Source: an uncultured Clostridia bacterium (GTDB taxonomy: Bacteria; Bacillota; Clostridia; Oscillospirales; Ruminococcaceae). Taken from it: DNA of 11,405 nucleotides. The notes under the pieces were generated by a model. It did no database searches. It saw only the letters and a list, made by a program, of their open reading frames with translations, and had not been told where the DNA came from. The position numbers were made by a program, and so were the translations under genes. The stretch spans positions 1 through 11,405 of the forward strand of contig CAMWRN010000054.1 of NCBI GenBank assembly GCA_947176675.1, read 5' to 3'. Of the stretch, positions 6,989-11,405 are shown piece after piece (positions within the stretch are counted from its first letter, which is position 1; the number at the start of each line of letters is the position of its first letter).

Positions 6989-8668
6989 TCAATATGCTCT
7001 GAATTTGAAATCGGAAACCATTTCCTTGAGCATGCTCGCCTGTCCGGAAAGCTCCTCGGAAGCCGCTGCGGACTGCTCTGCGGTAGCAGAGTTAGTCTGT
7101 ACAACGCTGGAAATCTGCTCAATACCAACAGTTACCTGTGTAACAGAATCAGCGGACTGCTTGGAAGCGTCGGAAATCTTCATGTTCAGGTCTACAACAA
7201 CGTTGGAAGCTTCCATTGCATTGGACATCTTGTCGGCAACCTCTGTAACAAGCGAATTACCCTTGTTGATAGCAGCAACGGTATTCTCAATAAGAGAAGT
7301 TGTATTCTTGGCAGCCTCTGCACTCTTGCCTGCAAGGTTTCTTACCTCATCGGCAACAACTGCGAAGCCTTTACCTGCTGCGCCTGCTCTTGCAGCCTCA
7401 ACAGCAGCGTTAAGAGCGAGGATATTGGTCTGGAATGCGATATCTTCGATAGTTTTGATGATCTTCTGAGTTTCATCGGAAGATGCACTGATCTCGTCCA
7501 TAGCTCCAACGAGTTCTTTCATCTTGTCGTTTGCGCTGCCCATTTCACTTACGGCAATATTGGTTCTGTCGTTTGCTTCATGAGCGTTTTCAGCATTTTC
7601 GTTGATCTGCTCGGAAATAATGTGAATAGTAGCTGCAAGCTCTTCAACAGACGAAGCCTGCTCTGTAGCGCCCTGAGAAAGCGCCTGTGCACCGCCGGAT
7701 ACCTGCTCGGAACCGGAAGAAACCTGATCTGCGGACTCGTTGATCCTGGCTATAATTTCATTGAGTTTGTCGATAAGGCTGTTAAAAGAGGAAAGGATAG
7801 ATGAAAATGAACCTACATAAGCATTTTCGCAGCGGCTCTTTACCATAAAGTTACCTTCAGAAAGCTCCCCTGTTACATAGCTGATATCTTCAATAATCAT
7901 CTTGCTGCCGTCAGAAAAGCTCTTGATGCTCTTGCAGAGAATGCCGACCTCATCTTCGGACTCATATGTAATGTCAATGTCAAAATCACCCTTTGCCATG
8001 TTTACAGCAGCTGCTTCAGCCTGACTGATACCGGATGTAAGAGACTTAGTGATGTAGGTAGACATTGCAAGTCCGATAATAACCGCTATAACGGAAGCTC
8101 CTATAATGGCAATCATTGTCGTTACACCGGTAGATATTGCTCCCTCGTACTCTTCATCAGCGTGCTCGCTCGCATAATCAACAATTGAATCTGTGTAAGC
8201 GATTGCATTCTGAAGACTGCCTACTATATTTGCTTTATACATGGCATAAGCTTCTTCGCTCTGACCTGAATAAGCAAGGTTGGAAAATTCCGTAAAAACA
8301 GTTTTTACTTCCTTAAGCACCTCACCGGTTGCGTCAACATCGCTCATATCTCCGCGGTAGTTGCTTTTAAGGAATTCAATGGCCGATTCGGCATCGACAA
8401 GATTTTCGTTAGCCAGACGAAGTCTGCTTTCAATCTCAGCCGGATCACTGTCGGTAATCGCAACAAGCATATTCTTTGCAGCCATCTGAAGATCCTTTGA
8501 TACCTGCTCAGACCTCTGCGTGTTCAAATATGATTTGTTGTAGAACTCGCTAACCAGACCGTTGATATTCTGTGTGGAAATAACAGAAACAACAGCCATT
8601 ACGACCATTAATGCCAGTACTATTCCGAAAGCCACAAGAAGCTTGGCGGAAACTTTCAAGTTTTTCAT
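6989..8668 (-). CDS. Methyl-accepting chemotaxis protein (transmembrane chemoreceptor)
   Basis: Membrane chemoreceptor that relays an extracellular signal to CheA/CheW; 559 residues. Seen in order: TM1 at about 9-31; an extracellular helical sensor at about 32-182, probably a four-helix bundle; TM2 at about 183-205; a HAMP domain at about 206-258, with GDFDIDITYESEDEVGIL; a second HAMP-like segment at about 262-308, with GELSEGNFMVKS; and a long coiled-coil signalling domain at about 310-555. The conserved hairpin tip is at about 400-447, including IAFQTNILALNAAVEAARAG and GFAVVADEVRNLA. Ala/Ser/Glu/Gln-rich heptads flank it and should carry methylation sites. There is no C-terminal NWETF-type pentapeptide tether. 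The start at 8668 is chosen because GGAGGGAG lies 8 bases upstream. The ligand is unknown; the convergent sugar operon does not prove a link. It stands alone, without che genes. Confidence 0.95.
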   Translation of the reverse strand: MKNLKVSAKLLVAFGIVLALMVVMAVVSVISTQNINGLVSEFYNKSYLNTQRSEQVSKDLQMAAKNMLVAITDSDPAEIESRLRLANENLVDAESAIEFLKSNYRGDMSDVDATGEVLKEVKTVFTEFSNLAYSGQSEEAYAMYKANIVGSLQNAIAYTDSIVDYASEHADEEYEGAISTGVTTMIAIIGASVIAVIIGLAMSTYITKSLTSGISQAEAAAVNMAKGDFDIDITYESEDEVGILCKSIKSFSDGSKMIIEDISYVTGELSEGNFMVKSRCENAYVGSFSSILSSFNSLIDKLNEIIARINESADQVSSGSEQVSGGAQALSQGATEQASSVEELAATIHIISEQINENAENAHEANDRTNIAVSEMGSANDKMKELVGAMDEISASSDETQKIIKTIEDIAFQTNILALNAAVEAARAGAAGKGFAVVADEVRNLAGKSAEAAKNTTSLIENTVAAINKGNSLVTEVADKMSNAMEASNVVVDLNMKISDASKQSADSVTQVTVGIEQISSVVQTNSATAEQSAAASEELSGQASMLKEMVSDFKFRAY

Positions 8669-8676
8669 ATAAAAAA

Positions 8677-8684
8677 CTCCCTCC
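8677..8684 (-). promoter_or_regulatory. Ribosome binding site that fixes the chemoreceptor start
   Basis: Minus-strand GGAGGGAG is 8 bases before the ATG at 8668. The in-frame ATG at 8725, adding 19 residues, lies only a few bases from the expected transcript start and has no such site. Confidence 0.85.
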
Positions 8685-8696
8685 AATTTTTTTGTG

Positions 8697-8721
8697 CGGA
8701 TCCGAATACGGACAATATCCG
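8697..8721 (-). repeat. Clustered CGGA/TCCG inverted repeats in the chemoreceptor leader
   Basis: The palindrome CGGATCCG (8697-8704) is followed by CGGA (8709-8712), a five-base gap and TCCG (8718-8721). They lie between the predicted transcript start and the ribosome binding site. They could be a repressor operator or a small RNA hairpin, or chance. Confidence 0.4.
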
Positions 8722-8736
8722 ACACATTTTAATATA

Positions 8737-8765
8737 ATTATATTACTAAAAAACGGTTTTGTCAA
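8737..8765 (-). promoter_or_regulatory. Sigma-A promoter of the chemoreceptor gene
   Basis: Minus strand TTGACA (8765-8760), a 17-base spacer, then TATAAT (8742-8737): a perfect match to the vegetative consensus. Transcription should start near 8730, leaving a leader of about 60 bases. No sigma-D (flagellar) type promoter is seen, which is notable because chemoreceptor genes are often under that factor. Confidence 0.85.
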
Positions 8766-8866
8766 TAACAAAATAATGCATAGTCATAAAATTTAATGTT
8801 AAAAATTTAGTCGTTCTGCCAAAAATACGGCGGGAGGTCAACAGCATATCCAAAAGCTGTAAGCTG

Positions 8867-10159
8867 TCAGGACTTGTCGGGAACAAGCTTTTCCTTGCCG
8901 CCCATATAGGGTCTTAACACCTCGGGGATCTTAACCGAACCGTCTGCGCAAAGATTGTTTTCTAAAAATGCGATAAGCATTCTCGGAGGCGCAGCAACAG
9001 TATTGTTGAGGGTGTGGGCGAAGTACTTTCTGCCGTCCTCGCCGTTTACGCGTATCTTTAGACGTCTTGCCTGAGCGTCTCCCAGATTGGAGCAGCTTCC
9101 TACCTCAAAGTATTTTTTCTGACGCGGTGACCAGGCCTCAACGTCGTAGGACTTGACTTTCAGATCGGCAAGGTCTCCGGAACAGCACTCGATAGTGCGG
9201 ACGGGTATATCCATGGAACGGAACAGGTCTACAGTATTTCTCCACAGCTTGTGGAACCATTCCATACTGTCCTCCGGTTTGCAGACAACGATCATTTCCT
9301 GCTTCTCAAACTGATGGATACGGTAAACTCCCCTTTCCTCGACACCGTGAGCGCCCTTTTCCTTGCGGAAGCAGGGAGAATAGCTGGTCAGCGTGTGCGG
9401 AAGGGTCTTTTCCTGAACGATGGTGTCGATGTACTTGCCTATCATGGAGTGCTCGGAAGTACCTATAAGGTACAGGTCTTCGCCCTCGATCTTGTACATC
9501 ATCGCGTCCATTTCGGCAAAGCTCATAACACCTGTAACAACACTGCTCCTTATCATAAACGGAGGTACGCAGTAGGTGAATCCTCTGCCGATCATAAAGT
9601 CGCGTGCGTAAGAGATGACCGCGCTGTGAAGTCTGGCGATATCGCCCATTAGATAGTAAAAGCCGTTTCCCGCAACTTTTCTTGCACTGTCAAGGTCTAC
9701 GCCGTTAAGACTTTCCATAATGTCGGTGTGGTAAGGAACCTCAAAATCGGGAACAACAGGCTCGCCGAAGCGCTCAAGCTCCACGTTTTCGGAATCGTCC
9801 TTTCCTATGGGAACAGAGGGGTCGATAATATTCGGAATGACCATCATGTCCTTGTTAAGCTTTTCGCTCAGCTCCGTTTCCTTGGCTTCAAGAGCGGCAA
9901 GACGGTCGGCGAACTCGGTCACGCGCTTTTTGGCGGCTTCCGCCTCGTCCTTTTTTCCCTGCGCCATGAGTGCGCCGATCTCCTTTGAAGCCTTGTTGCG
10001 GTTTGCTCTCAGCTCGTCCGCTTCGGTCTTGGCGGCTCTCAGCTCGGCGTCTATCGCGATGACCTCGTCCACCAACTCCAGTTTAGAATCCTGAAATTTC
10101 TTTTTGATATTTTCCTTTACCGCGTCGGGATTGTCGCGGACAAATTTAATATCCAGCAT
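8867..10159 (-). CDS. serS: Seryl-tRNA synthetase
   Basis: Class II aminoacyl-tRNA synthetase charging tRNA-Ser (and tRNA-Sec where present) with serine in the cytoplasm. Seen: 430 residues, normal length. The N-terminal tRNA-binding domain (about 1-108) is an antiparallel coiled coil rich in Ala, Glu and Lys. Serine/ATP site: TSE at 234-236, motif 2 from CFRKEKGAHG (263-272) to HQFEKQEM (282-289), EVGSCSNLGDAQARR (352-366), and motif 3 at 382-401 with Arg393 and FLENN. The motif 3 core reads TLNNTVAAPPR rather than the E. coli-like TLNGSGLAVGR, marking a divergent bacterial branch. The start at 10159 has AAAGGA at about 10171-10175, some 10 bases upstream. The gene is monocistronic by its own promoter. 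Downstream (8780-8866) I find no convincing terminator, so read-through toward the chemoreceptor gene is possible. Confidence 0.97.
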   Translation of the reverse strand: MLDIKFVRDNPDAVKENIKKKFQDSKLELVDEVIAIDAELRAAKTEADELRANRNKASKEIGALMAQGKKDEAEAAKKRVTEFADRLAALEAKETELSEKLNKDMMVIPNIIDPSVPIGKDDSENVELERFGEPVVPDFEVPYHTDIMESLNGVDLDSARKVAGNGFYYLMGDIARLHSAVISYARDFMIGRGFTYCVPPFMIRSSVVTGVMSFAEMDAMMYKIEGEDLYLIGTSEHSMIGKYIDTIVQEKTLPHTLTSYSPCFRKEKGAHGVEERGVYRIHQFEKQEMIVVCKPEDSMEWFHKLWRNTVDLFRSMDIPVRTIECCSGDLADLKVKSYDVEAWSPRQKKYFEVGSCSNLGDAQARRLKIRVNGEDGRKYFAHTLNNTVAAPPRMLIAFLENNLCADGSVKIPEVLRPYMGGKEKLVPDKS

Positions 10160-10195
10160 AAGTTCAACATCCTTTATGTTTAAAAAGTATATATA

Positions 10196-10224
10196 ATTAT
10201 ATCACACTGCGGAAAAAAAATCAA
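10196..10224 (-). promoter_or_regulatory. Sigma-A promoter of serS
   Basis: Minus strand TTGATT (10224-10219), 17-base spacer, TATAAT (10201-10196) preceded by TGA, giving an extended -10. The predicted leader is only about 30 bases, so there is no room for a T-box riboswitch, and none of its conserved sequence is seen. Confidence 0.75.
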
Positions 10225-10270
10225 TATTTTCAAGAAATTTTTCCGTGACATAAATAATAGTCTGTGTGAT
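10201..10270. repeat. Nested inverted repeats over the serS promoter
   Basis: Outer arms ATCACAC (10201-10207) and GTGTGAT (10264-10270); inner arms CGGAAAAA (10210-10217) and TTTTTCCG (10238-10245). The inner arms flank the -35 region and the outer left arm overlaps the -10. The structure may be an operator, or an imperfect terminator for the carboxypeptidase gene upstream, whose stop codon adjoins it. No conventional GC-rich terminator is present here. Confidence 0.4.
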
Positions 10271-11236
10271 TTACACCACAATGGTGACTTTTTGCTCTGA
10301 GTAAGGCGTAGTCGCCATGGTTTTCTTGGGTTCGGTCTCTTTCGGAGCAGTAGTCTCCGCCGGAACGTCCGTCTTTTCGTCCTCGTCCCACGGACCGCGC
10401 ATTTTCGTCGCCCTTCCGCTTTCGTCAACCCAGCCCTGCTTCTCATAGTATTCTTCAAGACACAGACCGCTTTTCTTTATCTCGTTTGCATAATAAACTC
10501 CCACAAAGCGATAGTGCCACGGCTCGTAGATTATGCCCGTAATGTCCTGCTTTCCCTTGGGATAGCGAAGGATAAAGCCGTACTCGGCGGCATGCTTGTC
10601 AAGCCATGCGAAAGCCTCGGTGTCCTCGAAGCCGTCATCGTCCATACTCTGATACTCTTCTACCATTATGTCCAGAGCCAGACCCGCGTTATGCTCGCTC
10701 TCACCCGGAAGCATGACCTCCGCAAGGGTGTCTGCGTAAGCGTCGTCATAGCTCATTCCCCTGTCAACTCTGTCCTGAACGCTGTTGTCGAAGTTCTGCT
10801 GCTGATACTCCATAGTACGGTACGCTGATACCACATACAGATCGATACCGTCCTTTTCGGCGTCGGCAATCATTTTTTCCAGATATTCCGCAGCCCTCAC
10901 ATCGAGGAAATATTCCCGCCAGCTTTCAAAGACTACCTTTGTCTCGATCCTGCTGTCGTAATCGGCGGGAAGCGGATTTTTCTTGTTCACAAGGAACATC
11001 GCCCACTTGTTGTCGATATTCTCGTCCTCCTCTTCGACAGGCGGAGAGGTAGTTTCCGTCACCGAAACGGTAACGGTATCGCTTTCTGCGCTTTCCGCGT
11101 CATCTCCGCCCTTGAACACAAATTTCGTAAGCACAAAAGCCAGCGCCAGAAGCAGCGCCGTTATTATCAATAAGTATTTTATTCCGCGCAAAATTATTAC
11201 TCTCCTTTGGTTTTTATACCTTTTCACCTTTCTCAT
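10271..11236 (-). CDS. Membrane-anchored M15B peptidoglycan carboxypeptidase (VanY/LdcB-like)
   Basis: Zinc-dependent carboxypeptidase that trims the terminal D-alanine from peptidoglycan stem peptides at the outer membrane face; D,D- versus L,D-specificity cannot be told from sequence alone. Seen: 321 residues, with a basic N-terminus (MRKVKRYKNQRR), one membrane helix at about 19-40 and an acidic, Ser/Thr-rich linker at about 44-75. The catalytic domain spans about 85-270. The M15 signature is complete: SAYRT (137-141), SEHNAGLALD (180-189) giving zinc ligands His182 and Asp189, and EPWHYR (238-243) giving catalytic Glu238 and zinc ligand His241. A C-terminal tail of about 40 residues is rich in Asp, Glu, Thr and Pro, likely disordered. 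The start at 11236 is chosen for GGAGG 7 bases upstream. No vanRS, vanH, vanA or vanX gene is adjacent, so a wall-maintenance role is more likely than glycopeptide resistance. Confidence 0.92.
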   Translation of the reverse strand: MRKVKRYKNQRRVIILRGIKYLLIITALLLALAFVLTKFVFKGGDDAESAESDTVTVSVTETTSPPVEEEDENIDNKWAMFLVNKKNPLPADYDSRIETKVVFESWREYFLDVRAAEYLEKMIADAEKDGIDLYVVSAYRTMEYQQQNFDNSVQDRVDRGMSYDDAYADTLAEVMLPGESEHNAGLALDIMVEEYQSMDDDGFEDTEAFAWLDKHAAEYGFILRYPKGKQDITGIIYEPWHYRFVGVYYANEIKKSGLCLEEYYEKQGWVDESGRATKMRGPWDEDEKTDVPAETTAPKETEPKKTMATTPYSEQKVTIVV

Positions 11237-11243
11237 GGCAAGT

Positions 11244-11248
11244 CCTCC
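11244..11248 (-). promoter_or_regulatory. Ribosome binding site that fixes the carboxypeptidase start
   Basis: Minus-strand GGAGG, 7 bases before the ATG at 11236. The alternative ATG at 11275 coincides with the predicted transcription start and has no Shine-Dalgarno sequence. Confidence 0.85.
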
Positions 11249-11281
11249 GTTTGAAGCGTCCGAAATTCGACGCATGAGAAC

Positions 11282-11310
11282 ATTATATCATCAACCTGCA
11301 AATATTTCAA
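11282..11310 (-). promoter_or_regulatory. Sigma-A promoter of the carboxypeptidase gene
   Basis: Minus strand TTGAAA (11310-11305), 17-base spacer, TATAAT (11287-11282) preceded by TGA (extended -10). Transcription should begin near 11275, giving a leader of about 40 bases. Confidence 0.8.
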
Positions 11311-11375
11311 CATAAATCTCAAAATTCTTACAGAAATCAAAATTTATATCAAAACCCTCTTTTTATCCATAAATC

Positions 11376-11405
11376 TTGACAAAATCATATTGAATGTGTT
11401 ATAAT
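11376..11405 (+). promoter_or_regulatory. Sigma-A promoter pointing out of the window
   Basis: TTGACA (11376-11381), 18-base spacer, TATAAT (11400-11405) preceded by TGT (extended -10). The window stops at the last base of the -10. The gene it serves lies to the right, divergent from the carboxypeptidase; the two -35 boxes are 65 bases apart. Confidence 0.8.

Noticed and set aside
6840..7469. Open frame of 209 codons on the plus strand
   Set aside because: It runs through the chemoreceptor terminator and antisense to the conserved chemoreceptor tip; its Ala/Ser/Thr-rich composition is the reverse-strand image of that coiled coil.
8770..8866. Terminator for serS
   Set aside because: ACAGC/GCTGT can pair on the minus strand, but the stem is 5 bases, the loop 10, and no T-run follows.
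9251..9988. Plus-strand open frames over serS
   Set aside because: Both are antisense to conserved synthetase motifs and have no promoter or ribosome binding site of note.
10160..10270. T-box riboswitch upstream of serS
   Set aside because: The predicted leader is about 30 bases and no T-box consensus or antiterminator is found in the spacer.
10271..11236. Vancomycin resistance cluster
   Set aside because: Only the M15B carboxypeptidase is present; no vanH, vanA/B ligase, vanX or vanRS neighbour is seen, and the family is widespread in cell-wall maintenance.
10983..11315. Plus-strand open frame of 110 codons
   Set aside because: It overlaps the carboxypeptidase N-terminus antisense and its Ser/Thr-rich product mirrors the acidic linker.

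Overview
The window reads as chromosomal DNA of a low-to-mid GC Gram-positive anaerobe, most likely a gut or rumen clostridium of the Ruminococcus type. This is inferred from the strong AGGAGG-type ribosome binding sites, consensus sigma-A promoters, the msm/raf-style sugar operon and the sequence style of the seryl-tRNA synthetase; no 16S or other decisive marker is present.

Positions 1-6812 (+ strand) hold the distal part of a raffinose/sucrose utilisation operon. In order these are a sugar-binding lipoprotein (5' end cut by the window), two ABC permeases, a GH13_18 sucrose phosphorylase and a GH36 alpha-galactosidase. Genes overlap or are 16-24 bases apart. A 21-codon open frame with its own ribosome binding site follows one base after the alpha-galactosidase, and a strong intrinsic terminator closes the unit. 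The implied pathway is import of raffinose-family sugars, removal of galactose inside the cell, and phosphorolysis of the released sucrose to glucose-1-phosphate and fructose. Neither the transporter ATPase nor a regulator is in the window.

Positions 6876-11287 (- strand) hold three separately promoted genes: a methyl-accepting chemotaxis protein with its own terminator and a perfect sigma-A promoter, seryl-tRNA synthetase with a promoter and no T-box, and a membrane-anchored M15B (VanY/LdcB-like) peptidoglycan carboxypeptidase with a promoter. The sugar operon and the chemoreceptor gene converge, with one terminator for each strand between them. At the extreme right edge a + strand promoter points out of the window, so the carboxypeptidase gene is divergent from an unseen neighbour.

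I found no CRISPR array, tRNA/rRNA, insertion sequence, phage gene or defence cassette. The genes belong to well-described families, and I do not see evidence for an undescribed multi-gene system. The items most worth a second look are the small frame behind the alpha-galactosidase, the raffinose-type active-site residues of the GH36 enzyme, the missing ATPase, and the inverted repeats around the chemoreceptor and serS promoters.
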